Shown here in pieces: positions 37,108-49,254 of a stretch of 64,000 nucleotides of DNA. A program made the translations under genes and the position numbers. The stretch spans positions 6,225,131 to 6,289,130 of the forward strand of contig NC_030381.2 of assembly GCF_001625215.2 (NCBI RefSeq). The letters are read 5' to 3'. Numbering within the stretch: the stretch's first letter is position 1; every line of letters starts with the position of its first letter. The notes beneath the pieces are model-generated. The model was not told where the DNA came from. It was given only the letters and a program-made list of their open reading frames with translations, and did no database searches. Source of the stretch: Daucus carota subsp. sativus. Taxonomy: Eukaryota; Streptophyta; Magnoliopsida; Apiales; Apiaceae.

Positions 37108-37914
37108 CGATGAAGATGAAAGGAATCTAGAATGACTGTACACTTGTTTACACCAGTTTTCCGGAATACCTTTAAGCCGGAGTACTAACTGAAGATTACA
37201 GAAAATCAACGAGTAGATATATGATAACTTGTAAGCTGTTCTATTATGCAACTGTGAACGATATACAGATAGAAGTGGGCGTCGATCAAGCCGATCAAGC
37301 CCAGTGTACATTTCAGAAACAGTGTGATCCCATCTTAGAATTGATTGACAAGTAGGGATACATTTCTGTCCTACACTTCACTCTTCAATAAAAGTCTGAG
37401 GCAAGAGTTGTAAATTTTTTAGACCCAAGGGTTGCATCATATACTACTGGTCTCCCCTCTTTTTTAGGTTATAGATTTCTCTGATCACTGATCACCAAAA
37501 TAAGTAACTTTTAGATTATATCTAGAGCTATTCTTTTAGAAATGCATAAGAATTTAGGTCAAAATGCGTTTGACCTAAAAAGTTTAGGCGTACATACACA
37601 TAATCCCGAAAGCCTACAAAATTCTAATTATAAAACTGAAAAGAACATCTGTTAAACAGCTAAGAGTAGGAGTGGCAATTTCTGGTAATGGTTTGGCTTT
37701 GAGTCAGTTTTAGGTCGACGAACCCCATCCATTACCCGAAATTCAGCCTAAGAGTTTATATAACGAACAAACTGTGGCTGGTTGCTCTTAGTATATCATT
37801 TCCTATTATATGTATAAGCTACATATGCTCGTATAATGAGAAATCTTCAATCTAGACATGTCTCGGCTTCTTATGTTGTAGCCTTCATTTCTGTTACCAT
37901 CTTCAAGATTACTA
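37108..37914. other. Convergent 3' region, TPX2-like and SLAC1
   Basis: Presumed 3' UTRs on both sides, with an AATAAA signal near 37386 for the plus-strand gene. No other gene seen. Confidence 0.5.
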
Positions 37915-39982
37915 TCAAGTGGTTCCGTATCCTTCTTTTTCGCCATCAGAATCCTTGTTGCCTGAATTGTTCTTTCTAAGAGCAGAAACAAACGGAAGAG
38001 CAGATTGTTTCGCCCATCGCCTAATATCATAAGATTTCTTTTGGGGTTTCTTCTCCTTATTGCCTTTCTTTGTTATCGCAATGGCAAGGTCATTGGGGAA
38101 CAATGTGTGCCATAAAAATGCATGCAGAAGGGTTGAAAAGAACAAGACACACACCATTGTTGTTGACATGAAGGAGAGCGACAGCGCCAGTCCCTTTGTG
38201 ATAACAGATGGTACTTCTTCTGCATATTTGATGGTTGCCAATGACGCGGTTGTCATGGGGAAAGTGTAGGACCACCATGCTACTGAGAATCTGCAGGTGG
38301 CAATAGATATCATGATCTTCGTATTTTTCAGATATTGAAGACGATATGTTATGAGGTTAGACCGGATGGAGTAATGTACCTGAAGCCGGTGAAGAAGGTG
38401 ATACGAACAACCAGTAACATGTAGAGGAACAAGGCGATGAAGTAGCAAGTTCTTGATACATCATCAAATTCACCGTAAATTTTGGCCCAAGCTATACTTG
38501 CAGCTGCAGGAGCAGCAATGAACATGGAATACACGGGGTGAAGTTCTTTCGGCAATGCCTCACTAGTTGGCAGCCTCTGGTACAGTGTCACAAACAGAAC
38601 CAAATAATGCGCAAACCCAATTGCCCAGAAGAACTTTGCAGGTTCATTCCATCCAACCTTGGCTGCCAAAATCGCCCCGACAAAGTTTCCAACAACAGAA
38701 AGATGTGAAGATGGATTCGCCACTCTTGACAGACGTCTCTTCCCTCCCGAGAGCCACTGTCCGTAGATTTTAAGCTCAAGCAAGAAATACGGAGACATGA
38801 AAGCACACCAAACGGCTGGACTAGTCTTCCCGGGTAGTATAAGAGGAGGCGAACCTATGGCAAGAAACATACAGACAACCCATGGGGCGAAGAAGAAGTT
38901 GATTCTAACAGGGTGGAAGTATTCTCTTTTAACAGCTTCAAAGTAGAAAATGCACTTAAGCATATAAGTGAAAGTAACTGCACAAAGAACTGCTAAGGCT
39001 AAAAGCCAGAGGCAGAGGTTGATGTAAAGTGTAACATGGAGGAACTCTGTAGCTGGACTCTGGGAGAGACTAAGCCAGAGGATTGCTTGGCTGCTGAGAC
39101 CCAAGCAGATACCGTAGCAGCCAATTGGGAATCGGAGCAGGAATGGCCATAGCTCATCTTTCGGAAGAAGAATGTCCTCGGTGTCCTGAGTGAAAAAAAA
39201 TTATTTTGGTTATTCAGAACAAACTTCATATGAAATAATATAAGAGGCCGTTTGGAAACATGCATTTCATTTCAAATGAAGGATTTCAAATGACAGGATT
39301 TGAATTGTCATTTCAAATTATCAAATTTATACTAATATTCGAATGTTTGGATTTCAAATGAAATCCAAAATCCAAATTCTCAAACAAGTTATTTGATCAA
39401 ATCCAGAATTTCAAATGAAATCTAGGTTCTCAAACAGGGCACTAAAATTTTTGTCACCTTCACTTGATCGAGTTCAGGTCCAGTACAAGCTGCAAAGTAT
39501 CTTCCAGCAGGAACACTTCTGTTAACAGACTCGTAATTGCTTCCATCAAGACCATCAAGATTCTGCATAACATGATCAATTCCGCTGTCTTTCCTTATAG
39601 GCAGCAATGAGTTTTGTTTTCCAAGTGTAGATTTCGTTCTAAACATGTTAAAGTTTTCTCTTCGTCCATCGTTCAGAGCTCCAAATCTATGAACTTCACC
39701 GTACCCTGCAAAGCTGTTTCCACTCCTAGGAAGCACGCCCCTTCCGGTTTTGGCTTGAGACTGTTTATTCATAACCGATACGCCTGTTTCCAGAGAAACT
39801 TGCCTGCTGATGATTTTCCTCTGCTGCTTTCTTATCTCTCGGACTCTGGGTGGCCGTTTATCCATTTTTCCTGCAGTTTTCATTACTTGTTCTTCCCCCT
39901 CCTCGCCTTCTTCGGGAACAACTTCATGAATGTCTAGGAAATGACTCTTTGGAGGGAGTCCGGTACCTTTTCCCTTGTCCAT
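37915..39982 (-). CDS. SLAC1: S-type anion channel SLAC1
   Basis: Exons 39458-39982, 38380-39185 and 37915-38290 join in frame to 568 residues (Arabidopsis SLAC1 is ~556). The start is the first ATG, at 39982. The cytosolic N-terminus carries SLAC1-specific motifs: RQVSLETG, FRTKSTLGKQNSLLP (the region phosphorylated by OST1 and calcium-dependent kinases) and AGRYFAACTGPELDQVK. Then come the ten-helix TehA/SLAC fold with LLRFPIGCYGICLGLSSQA, KREYFHPVRINFFFAPWVV, NPSSHLSVVGNFVGA and TFPMTTASLATIKYAE, and a basic cytosolic tail. SLAC1 releases chloride and nitrate from guard cells to close stomata under ABA, CO2 and ozone signals. The N-terminal motifs favour SLAC1 over SLAH paralogues. Intron 1 contains a MITE. 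Confidence 0.95.
39244..39442. mobile_element. PIF/Harbinger-type MITE in SLAC1 intron 1
   Basis: Starts GAGGCCGTTTGGAAAC and ends CTCAAACAGGGCAC, flanked by TAA (39241-39243 and 39443-39445). The interior is an imperfect inverted repeat built from CATTTCAAATGAAAT-like units. It fills most of the intron. Confidence 0.8.
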
Positions 39983-41283
39983 TTTGAAAGAATTATCAGA
40001 TGGACTCAAGTTAAAGATTTAGCGTGAAAAGGCCATCTATTATTGTACTATTTCAATTACAATCTCATAACACAGAACTTATACTTGTCTAACTGATTGC
40101 AGTGGATCCAATTACGTGTTCTCGGAGGAAGATCACGAGGAATTCAGAAAGTAAACTAGCTAGCTAGATATGTGGGTGGTGATTGCTTGTCTTGTAGGAG
40201 AAATGTGAGCCAGAACTTTGTTATGTAATGTCTAAAAGTGAGGCTTGGAGGGATTTCTCGTGAAGTAGGAGATGGACACACAAGTGATTGTTGTGTACCG
40301 TGAGAAAGATGGCTTCCAGTATCTCACGGGTCCTGGTTTTCATGTATGAACAAGTCATCTATTTGGTTGATTTAGGTGGTTGCTGAATTTATGCAACATG
40401 AGGAATCATATTGAAAGTCAGAGGCTGGTTATTCTGGATGATCCAGCTTTTTGCAGTCCTCTAGATCTTTTGATTATGTCACAATCATAAATATTCTCGC
40501 ACAAAAGTGTTCATGCAGGATGGTAAACTCACAAGGGTACGTGCATGCATGCAGAAGTCTGTGACTTGTGTATCCCTAGTATAGGATGAAATTCATATAT
40601 TGCACCTGCGGGTTTTAATTGACCCGCCAATCGTGTTGTGTCGCGTACTTAATAACTTGATATGTTCAAAAGTGTAGATATCTGATCAAGGTACTGCAAA
40701 TTGTGGTATGTGAAGAAGAAAAAAAAGTAGAGTGATGCAAATTGTGTGTGTTTAGAATTGCATGCAAACTATATGAATCCAGAGACGTGGAAGGGAATGA
40801 GAAAACAGAGGGAAATGAAGCATCATGGAAAAGAGAGGTACAGTTGGTGATGGGGGATCGTACAAACTTCTCCTGCAGTCGCGGTAATTAAGCTTTGCTT
40901 CTAAGTTCTGCTCAAGGTTAAATCATTAATATATTCATTTAATATGTACTTTGTAAAAAAACTCTGCAATTCTTTTTAGTTCCCGGTTCCAGTATCGCTG
41001 TATGAGAATATCAAGCGATCATGATTATAACATTATCTTAAACATTCAATATTTTTAATTATTGAACGAGTAAAATCATTATTTTTTATTAAACAATATT
41101 TACTGTTAGATGATCGAAATAAATATTTCATCCGTTAAAAAATGCTGAACATGTTCAGAATACAGTATCTTGTTTAAGATTTCCCCCAACACGTGAGCTG
41201 TGGGAGTCCTATTTTCGAAAACTAAAAACCCTGTCATCATGGACACATAGTTGAAGGATTGAAAGCTTGAATTTGAAATAATC
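39983..41283. promoter_or_regulatory. SLAC1 upstream region
   Basis: No gene seen. ACGTG cores, the heart of ABA-response elements, occur at 40114 and 40539, and a CACGTG G-box at 41190-41195, all upstream of SLAC1. Their number is not far above chance. Confidence 0.3.
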
Positions 41284-41497
41284 TTTCGATCCCAAATTAG
41301 GCACGCACTTTAAAGTTCATTGACCGCATAGCTACATTGCTTATTTTTAAAATTTTATTTTTGTGAATAAAAATTTAAATGTGAAATTTTCGTTTGCAAA
41401 AAAAATTAAAAAAGATAAAGTTCGGAACTAGACGGTCAATGCATCTCAAGTTACATGCACAAAGTCAACTAAATCATATAATTTGGGATGGAGGGAG
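41284..41497. mobile_element. Stowaway-like MITE
   Basis: The right end reads TTTGGGATGGAGGGAG followed by TA. The left end, CGATCCCAAATTAGGC, is its worn partner, with inner matching around TTGACCG and CGGTCAA. Confidence 0.6.
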
Positions 41498-43823
41498 TAG
41501 CTATTGTCAGTTTTATTTTTTTTCTTGCAATAATACAGGAGTATTTTTCACCCGAATACAAAGCTTGTAAAAGGAAAGAACATGGATGATGCATCAGATC
41601 TTCTTTTGCAACAACAATAACTCCCAAAGATACACAGATCTCATTGGAGATTGGATCTATGTTTTCCAGTCAACTTTCTTTTAATACGAAAGGTCGCACA
41701 CTTCAAATGGTCTGGAAGAAACCGATGCAGGTTCATAATCATCTGAACAGAGTAGCACCCAAATCTATAAAGTTAATTCTCGAGGTTCCAAGATTGAAAC
41801 AAACAGAAATGATCCAGTATGGAACACTATCATCTACTATGCTCCACAAACTCCGCATTCAAGCTCCTCATGCAGATGAACATTCAACGATCTTCACTGC
41901 TGTTAAGTGATAACCTACCTCTCGATAACTGCAGCAATAAATATACAGTCTTTCTCGTATGTGTCAATGGGCACGCATCAACAACTATCTTTTATCTAGA
42001 CGGATGATTTATATTGGAACAAATTTTTGTACATGCAGGATTATCATATTAATAAGATTGAAGCTAATAAAAATCCGCCACCTAAATAAAAAGTGATTGT
42101 TAGTAATGTGACACGTACTAGAAAATCGATAAATATAAAGAGAGTATCGGACTATTTAATGTAGTATTCAAGTAGCTATATGCACAGACAAAATGTCCAC
42201 AAATTAACTCAAGATTCAAATCAAACATGTGACTGCCTGACTGGTGGCCTAAAATAATGGTGCCCAATCTTCCACATATTTGGATCTGCCGTTTACATTA
42301 TTTCAATAACATTTCAGTCCATCCATTTTCTCTTAGTAAAATTCATCAGAGCAATTATCAAGATAAACATAATTACAAATTATACTTTAACAAAACTCAT
42401 GACATCTGAATAAAAAGGACAAAGAAAACATCTTCTCTGCAATTGTATGCATGTGTTTCTTTTAAATAGTATAAGTTCAGAAAGGGCTGGTGGAAAACTG
42501 CACAGGATGAGGACAACTTGGATCTTAGTAGCAGGAAGAAGCAGATATGGGATCCAAGACAGCTGCCACTTGGATAAATGACAATGCATTCTACAAGTGC
42601 TACTATAGAAATGGGAGGAATGGGTAGATCTGGATTAAGAGAAGACTCAGAAAGGAATCTAACAGTAAATGTCAATCTAATTGTTAATTAAGCTATGTAT
42701 ATTAGTTATAAGGTTGTCAAAGCGTCCATGGAGGAGAAACAACAACTATGCATCCTTGGTTCTTTGTGGGGGTTGTTGCTTTTATCCTTTCGATCAATAC
42801 ATCCTACAACAGATCTGGACTACGACCAGAATGAAACCAATGTAAGACTAGTAGCAGCTTAAATATCTCTTCCGGAACTTCCTACACTATTACAAAATGC
42901 GTCTGAATTCTTGGTTCTTACTTAATTTAGAGGTGTAGTTAATTGTCATCTACAAGTTGATTCCAGACAAAATTTGATAGTAGAAACACTTTGAAATTTC
43001 AACATCATCTCCAAAAGCAACATAATCTCCAAAATCATCGCCTTGAATTCTTAACTCTACCCCTTAAAGCCTCTACTATTCTTACCAAGGCAGGGAATGG
43101 AACCGATACATGTATGAAACGTGATAAGGATCAAGATACGAGGCCTTGCTTTCGAAAGAGATGTGGAAATGCAATTGATCAAATCAAAGGCACGACGAAA
43201 CAATACCTATGTGAAATGTATTATATTATATGAATCCAGTCCTATATAGATACAGATCCATGATTCGAGTAACTATGAGGAATCATGTGATTCGGAGCTT
43301 CTACTGTAATTTATGCTTACCTTCTGCACTTATTAAAAGCAGATAAGCAATCAGATTAGAAGAATAACTCTAAGACGCTAACTCGATGGCTGAGAACAGT
43401 TTTGCTATTTTCCGTTTCTGCCAAGAACAAATTACTATGTACATGAACACACCATAAATCACAATTTATGTACCAAAATGATAAATAATAGTGGATAAGC
43501 AAATAAAGGTAATGAATTGGAATAATTCTTCTTAACCAAAAAGTCAGCTGAATAATTATTCCTTGTATTCCAATTGCATGAAACAGTATATATAAGTACA
43601 ACTTAAGGAAAGTTAAAGAAAGAATTTTCCCCCCCTTAAACAATCCCCTATCAAGAACAATTATATAAAAAGCAATATTTCAGTCATCAAGGACAATCCT
43701 ATACAATAGAATGATGAATTTCCACCCTTTTCCTTTCTTTTCCTTTAATTAAAAACAAGAATAATAAGCTTTTCAAAAGACAAAAAGAGCCGCACCAGAG
43801 TATAGTAATGGAATCATTTATCA
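41498..43823. other. Intergenic DNA between SLAC1 and translocator, no confident gene
   Basis: A plus-strand open frame at 41644-41910 (88 codons) and nearby short frames have protein-like composition but no recognised motif. It could be a decayed exon or a noncoding transcript. The last few hundred bases are the translocator 3' UTR. Confidence 0.4.
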
Positions 43824-44891
43824 TCAATGAGCTGTAGCTTTGGACCTCTTCTTTGCTTCACTGTAAAGTACAACACCCATAACTGTCACGGCAAAACCCG
43901 CCATACCCATCGCCGTCACAGGATTCTTAAAAATCAACACCGACACTACAGCAGCCACCGCCGCCTTAGCATTCCCCAACACCTGCAGTGTCAGAGCACT
44001 GGTATGTTTTGTCACCAAAAAGTTCGTCAAGTTCACTAAATACGCAACTGTAGCATTCCCCGCCAACAAAAACACCATAAACCAATCCGTCCTCGCCTTC
44101 TCAACAGTAATCGCAAACACATTCCCCTCAATATACAGCGTAAACGGAAGCAAAATCATCGCCGCCATAGGCGCCATATACAAAAGCAAATTCATCGAAT
44201 GCAACTTCTCCCCTTCGGAACTCAACAAAATCCCTTGAACCACAGACTTCAAAGCCCTCCCAGCTGTCGACCCCACGCAAACCAAAAACCCGAACAAATG
44301 AAACAATGGCTCACTATTACTTGCCAACACAATGCCAAACACCACAGGCATCAAGGCCAAATAAACCTCCCCAGACTCCTTCTTAAACGTAATCAAGAAC
44401 GCGAATATCGCAGTGAAAAAAGGCGTAGTAGCCCCAATTGCTTGATTAAACGAAACAGGCAAGTATCTCAAAGAGGTATTTCCACAAACAACTGAGAAAC
44501 AAAATATAACACTCAAAGCAAGAATCTTTAAAAACTGTCTCCTACTCAAAATCTGCTGAAATGGGACAACCTCAAACCAACAAATAGACACATAAGAATA
44601 CGCAGTACACGAAATCATGTGCAACATTGTAAGAAAAATAGGGTACCTAAAGCCATAAAAACTCAAAAGATACTTATTTAGTAAAAGAACACCAATGTTC
44701 GATAAGTACCAAGATGCAATAATTAAGGCTGTTAGAGCAGTTGGGGTCACTAAAGATTTAATTGGGTTGCCGCCTGAGCTGTGCCGTACATCGCCGGTCG
44801 GAGTCACCGGAATTTCAAGAACCTGGTCGTTATTTTCAAGCCTCGGGTTACTTCCCCGGCGAGTAGTGTATGACTGTACTGATTCCACCAT
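43824..44891 (-). CDS. Sugar-phosphate/nucleotide-sugar translocator (TPT family), At1g12500-like
   Basis: A single exon encodes 355 residues with the ATG at 44891. About 50 polar N-terminal residues, likely cytosolic, precede ten predicted membrane helices of the drug/metabolite transporter fold. Family landmarks: [19 protein letters not shown], the [10 protein letters not shown] block, [36 protein letters not shown], a [20 protein letters not shown] segment, and [14 protein letters not shown] followed by [18 protein letters not shown]. The short C-terminal tail is basic (KKRSKATAH). No plastid transit peptide is evident, so Golgi/ER location is more likely than plastid. Closest family members recalled are the plant UUAT/KT-type carriers; the substrate cannot be read from sequence. 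Confidence 0.93.
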   Translation of the reverse strand: MVESVQSYTTRRGSNPRLENNDQVLEIPVTPTGDVRHSSGGNPIKSLVTPTALTALIIASWYLSNIGVLLLNKYLLSFYGFRYPIFLTMLHMISCTAYSYVSICWFEVVPFQQILSRRQFLKILALSVIFCFSVVCGNTSLRYLPVSFNQAIGATTPFFTAIFAFLITFKKESGEVYLALMPVVFGIVLASNSEPLFHLFGFLVCVGSTAGRALKSVVQGILLSSEGEKLHSMNLLLYMAPMAAMILLPFTLYIEGNVFAITVEKARTDWFMVFLLAGNATVAYLVNLTNFLVTKHTSALTLQVLGNAKAAVAAVVSVLIFKNPVTAMGMAGFAVTVMGVVLYSEAKKRSKATAH

Positions 44892-45198
44892 GGAGGGCAA
44901 TTTTGTAAATATAAAAATGTGTGCTTTTATTTCTCCTAGGTTAGAGGCTACTTCTGTGTTTCTGTGTTTTTTTCTTTTGCAGCCTTGTGAGATCTGAGGG
45001 GAGTGGGTTGGATAAAATGGTGTGTGTTTATTGGGTGATGTAGATCTGATTGGACGGTGGGGATTTGATTTGAGGGTAGTGAGGTGGCGTGGGCCGTTGG
45101 ATTAGTGTGTGGAATTTTATTTTATTTGGTGTTAGATCTGCAGAGTGTCGGTCTTGGTTATTTATACGTGTTGTGTGATGTAGAGTAGTAAAGAGTAA
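44892..45198. promoter_or_regulatory. Translocator promoter and leader
   Basis: Minus-strand upstream region, partly CT-rich when read in gene direction. A transposon stack begins at 45199. No clear TATA box. Confidence 0.3.
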
Positions 45199-45938
45199 GA
45201 GCATCTCCAGCAGTTTAGCTATATGGTGTCCTAAACTATTATAATAAGGAATGTGACACAAAACACAACTCCAGCAGAGTCCTAGTCATTCCTTAAAAAG
45301 TTAGGATGCCCCCTTTATTCCTCATTTTTAAGGATTGTGAGAGCATCTCCAGCAGCATCTTAGCTCATTCTTTAAATATAATATAAAATATTGGATCCTA
45401 GTGACTTAAGATAATAATAGCTATTCTCACCTCCAACAATATTCCTTATATTCATTCCTTATATACTATTTTATTATTAAAAGTTACCACTATTGCAATA
45501 GGTGAAGAAAGAGAACATGTTTGTATTCAAAATTTATTATAAAATAAGATTTAGGAGAGGAGAGAGGTTCCCTAAAGATAAGGGATGGCTAGTGGATCTT
45601 AGTGATTTAGGGAATCACTAAGATACTGTTGGAGTGGATTATTTTCCCATATTCCTCATATTTTGGTTTAAGACTCCAAATAGGGAAGCTGCTGGAGTTG
45701 CTCTGAAGCCATTCCTCATACTATTTTGAGGAATAAAATATTCACTTCTTTCCTTTTTCCCACTTTTTCCCTCCTTTCCCTTTCTTATTACAAGTTGAAT
45801 ATGATATTATAATAATAATAGAGAATGTAAATATGGACTGTTGTTGGAATTCCCATTCACTAAAATGTAGTAATCCCTTAAAACATACATATTTTATTAT
45901 ATATTTAGGGAACGAGTTAGGACTCTGCTGGAGATGCA
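45199..45938. mobile_element. Tourist-like MITE, interrupted
   Basis: Left end GAGCATCTCCAGCAG follows TAA (45196-45198). The right end is CTGCTGGAGATGC near 45938. Interior blocks match the copies at 45997-46360 and 46556-46907. A relative is inserted at 45341-45704. Confidence 0.75.
45341..45704. mobile_element. Tourist-like MITE nested in 45199-45938
   Basis: Starts GAGCATCTCCAGCAGC, ends GCTGCTGGAGTTGCTC, with a perfect TGA duplication (45338-45340 and 45705-45707). Sequence on the two sides rejoins to match the uninterrupted copy near 46125. Confidence 0.8.
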
Positions 45939-45996
45939 AGAATGTCCCAGAAAGTGTCTTAAAATTATAATAAAAAAATAATGTTATGGTGATTTA

Positions 45997-46360
45997 GAAC
46001 ATCTCCGACAGCTCCTCTTATGGTGTTAATATAAGGAATATGACATAAAACAAAACTCTAGCAAAGTCCTAACCATTTCTTAAAAAGTTAGGATGCCCAC
46101 TTTATTCATCATTTTTAAGTATTGTGGAACCATTCCTCATACTATTTTGAAGAATAAAATATTCACTTATCTCTCTTTCCCCCTCTTTCCCTCCTTTCTC
46201 TCTCCTAGTTACAAGTTAAATACAATATTATAATAATAACAGAGAATAGAAATAGGGAATGCTGTTGGAGTTTTCATTCAATAAAATGTAGTAATCCTTT
46301 AAATGATGAATATTTTATTATATATTTAGGGAACATGTTAGGACTCTGCTGGAGATACTC
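45997..46360. mobile_element. Tourist-like MITE
   Basis: Starts GAACATCTCCGACAGC, ends CTGCTGGAGATACTC, with a perfect TTA duplication. It appears inserted in an older copy of the GAGCAAGTCC family: flanks 45940-45996 and 46361-46555 resemble parts of the element at 53944-54327. Confidence 0.82.
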
Positions 46361-46555
46361 TTAGGACATTTTTTTATTCATCCAACAATATGCCTTATAA
46401 TTGTACTTCATTATTAAAAAAATAATTTATTTGGATTAATATTGGAGGGAAGTGAAAAAGTAGGAGAGAGATTCATTGAAATGGTGTGACGTTAATATTT
46501 TATTGTAAAAATTAGTTTAGGACATGCTTAGTAATGCCTAAAAAATAGGCACTTA

Positions 46556-46907
46556 GAGCATCTCCAGCAGCTTCCCTATATAGTGTCCTAAGCTATTAAT
46601 ATAAGGAATATGACATAGAACACAAGTCCAGCAGAGTCCTAGCCCTTCATTCCTCATTTTTAAGGAGTGTGAAGCCATTCCTCATACTATTTTGAATAAA
46701 TAAAATATTCACTTCTCTCCTCTTTTCCCCTCTTTCCCTCCTTTCTCTCTCCTACTTTCAAGTTGAATATAATATTATAATAATAATAAGGAATAGAAAT
46801 AGGGAATGTTGTTGGAGTTCTCATTCAATAAAATGTAGTAATCCCTTAAAAAATGAATATTTTATTATATATTTAGGGAACATGTTAGGACTCTACCGGA
46901 GATGCTC
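46556..46907. mobile_element. Tourist-like MITE
   Basis: Starts GAGCATCTCCAGCAGC, ends CTACCGGAGATGCTC, with TTA at 46553-46555 and 46908-46910. The right TTA is shared with the next element. Confidence 0.85.
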
Positions 46908-47269
46908 TTAGAGCATCTCAAGCAGATTACTAATATCATGTCTTAAGCTAAAAATTTGAGGAATGTGGACAAAAATTCACTCCAGTAGAATCCTTACTCA
47001 TTCCCTAAATTTTAGGATCCATTTTTCATTCCTCATAAATAGGTAACTCCTAACTCATTCCTCATTTGTTTTTTAATGATTAAATATTCAACTTTCACTT
47101 TTTAGACACTCTTTCCCATATTTTTTCTTTTAATTTTTTTGTTAAAAAATTTGAATTTAATACTATAATAATAATAAGGAACACAAATAGAGATCATTGT
47201 TGGAGTTCTCAATCAATATAGGATCCCTATTTCTTAGAATTTGAATTTTTTATTATATATTTAGGGAAC

Positions 47270-48636
47270 TGTTAACGGAGAAAACTGGTAGGTTAACAAA
47301 GATGAGGTTCGCGGCGTGGATCAAGATTCTTGTTGGCGAGAATATAGGAAGTGGTTGGTTGTTTGTTATGGAGGCGGCTGCAATTGTAAGCAAAGGGTTC
47401 AAGATTGCTAACTGGAATAGCTCTCAAGAATGATCGATGCCTACAATCTGCCTACGTACCCCTATTTATAGAGGATCAAGCCGGCACGTAGTTCTTTCTC
47501 CTAAGAGACCCATGTGGACTGGGCCTCCCATTCTAGAATCTTCCTCCCGAAAGGGGCCCAATACGATGAGGCCTAGCCTTGGGCCTTGCAGACTCTCGAG
47601 CACCCAAAGCTTACCCCAAATGCATGGACACTACTCCACTCCCCCACAGGGACAACCCGCCAGACTACAGAGGTAGAGCCTTTCAGGGCGCGTCTTCTAT
47701 TCTACCTCTACCTCCCAAGGAGGACAACTCCTCAGACTACAAGGTAGGGCCTTCTACAATTCAACAGTTGGATTTACTTATGTTTAAGGGCGTCCCCCTA
47801 AACAAAAGCATCTCCTTCTGTCCTTCTGAACCATTGCTAACTGAACTGTCTTCGGCAAGATGGCGCGCCCAAAGATAGGGCGCGCCCTATCTTTCTACAG
47901 GGTCACTTCTAAATCGGGTTGATCTTGATTCTTCTGGCCCAACCAAGTCTTCTTTTGTGGGCCTGGCCCATGAAGTCGGTCTTCATATAAATCATTTTCT
48001 TATAAAGCTGAGATGTGTCTTCTCCCTCCAATCAGGGTGCGCCCTCATGGAGGTCCTTCTGGGTACGGTCAGATATGTAGTTGCTGTCAGATATGTGGAC
48101 ACGGCCTGGCATGTGGACGCGGCTTGGCATGTGGGCGCGGCCTGACATCATGTGGACGCGGCCTGGCATGTGGCCACGGCCTGACATGTGGGCGCGGCCT
48201 GACATCATGTGGACGCGGCCTGGCATGTGGCCACGGCCTGACATGTGGGCGCGGCCTGACATCATGTGGACGCGGCCTGGGATGTGGGCGTAGCCAGACA
48301 TCATTTGGGAGCGGCATGACATGTGGTCGCGGCCTGACAAGTGGGCGCGGCCTGACATGTGGACGCGTCCTGGCAAGTGGGCGCGGCCTAGCATGTGGAC
48401 GCGCCCTAGCAAGTGGGCGCGGCCTATCATGTGATCCAGCCCAATCTTGAATATGTCGGCCCAAAATAGTTCTCCACCTAAAGCGCGCCCTTATTAGAGA
48501 TTCTTCCGGACGTGGTCAGATATGTGGGCGTGCCTACATATTGTCGAGCCCAATCTTCAGTGCGTAAGTCCATATCTTCATCTTTTATACGGGCCTAGCC
48601 CATCAATGAAGTTCATGTTGAATTTTGGGCATAACA
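47270..48636 (-). repeat. 3' LTR (left copy)
   Basis: 1367 bp, TG...CA on the plus strand. Contains GC-rich minisatellite arrays at 48095-48440 and several GGCGCGCC-like sites. Confidence 0.95.
48095..48440. repeat. GC-rich minisatellite in the left LTR
   Basis: A ~19-bp unit such as GTGGGCGCGGCCTGACAT repeats about 18 times, grouped into a 57-bp higher-order unit repeated three times (ATGTGGACGCGG, ATGTGGCCACGG, ATGTGGGCGCGG). The right LTR carries the same array at 53367-53712. The array lacks stop codons in several frames on both strands, which creates meaningless open frames. Confidence 0.92.
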
Positions 48637-48660
48637 ACTACCCCCCAGATCTTGGTGGCA
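48637..48660 (-). other. Polypurine tract of the retrotransposon
   Basis: Minus strand AGATCTGGGGGGTAGT immediately precedes the LTR, the expected position for plus-strand DNA priming. Confidence 0.7.
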
Positions 48661-48889
48661 TTGAAGATGTCGACGAGATCTTGATAATCTTTACTCCCTA
48701 CGACGTTCCATCTTGTTTATTCCTCTGTGACGACTGTCCTTCGTATGTGTAAAAGACGTAGAAGTTTCCTTACTCGGCGCGCCGTGTGGCGTCGACTGTT
48801 AGAACTTTCTTGATGTAGTATGACTGAGTTTTGAGTAATGTAGCCGAGTCAAATTGAGTAAGATTCCACTGAGAAGAATGAGTTAAGTT

Positions 48890-49040
48890 GACGAAGAAGA
48901 TTCTGCCGAAGCCGATGCTGAAGAGGCTGAGTCGCGGAAGATGATGCCGAAGAGGCTGAGTCGAGGAAGACGATGATGGTAAAGCCGATGCTGAAGTGGT
49001 TGAGTCGAGGAAGACGATGCTGCTGAAGCCGATGCTCGTA
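48890..49040. repeat. Short tandem repeat in retrotransposon interior
   Basis: Repeats of GCCGATGCTGAAG and GGCTGAGTCGAGGAAGA-like units, four imperfect rounds. No protein function inferred. Confidence 0.7.
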
Positions 49041-49254
49041 CCTTCTACCACGCCTTAGATGAGGATGAGGCGCACCCTGATGGTGAAGATAATTCTTCCA
49101 ATTGTTGTTGAACAAGGATCTCAACTCTGCAGACGTTTGAGTTATAGGCTAATTGGGGGCGCCTCATGTTCCCTCCCGCTCTTCTAATCTTCATGTAAAC
49201 CATATTTATGTAGAATCAGTCAAATATGTCTTCTTCCTACAACAGGGCGCGCCC

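Noticed and set aside
38567..38806. Frames overlapping SLAC1 exon 2 in other registers
   Set aside because: Antisense or out-of-frame shadows of a strongly conserved channel exon.
41644..41910. 88-codon plus-strand frame as a gene
   Set aside because: Starts at TTG, no family motif, no supporting splice sites, and another frame is equally open over part of it.
48095..48440. CRISPR-like regular repeat array
   Set aside because: Units are contiguous with no unique spacers, lie in an LTR, and the DNA is plant nuclear.
48013..48464. Overlapping open frames on both strands with Cys-Gly-Arg or Arg-Pro-His repeats (also at 53285-53736 and 49206-49591)
   Set aside because: They are by-products of a GC-rich minisatellite without stop codons. 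Three frames on both strands stay open over the same bases, and they have no start context or conservation.
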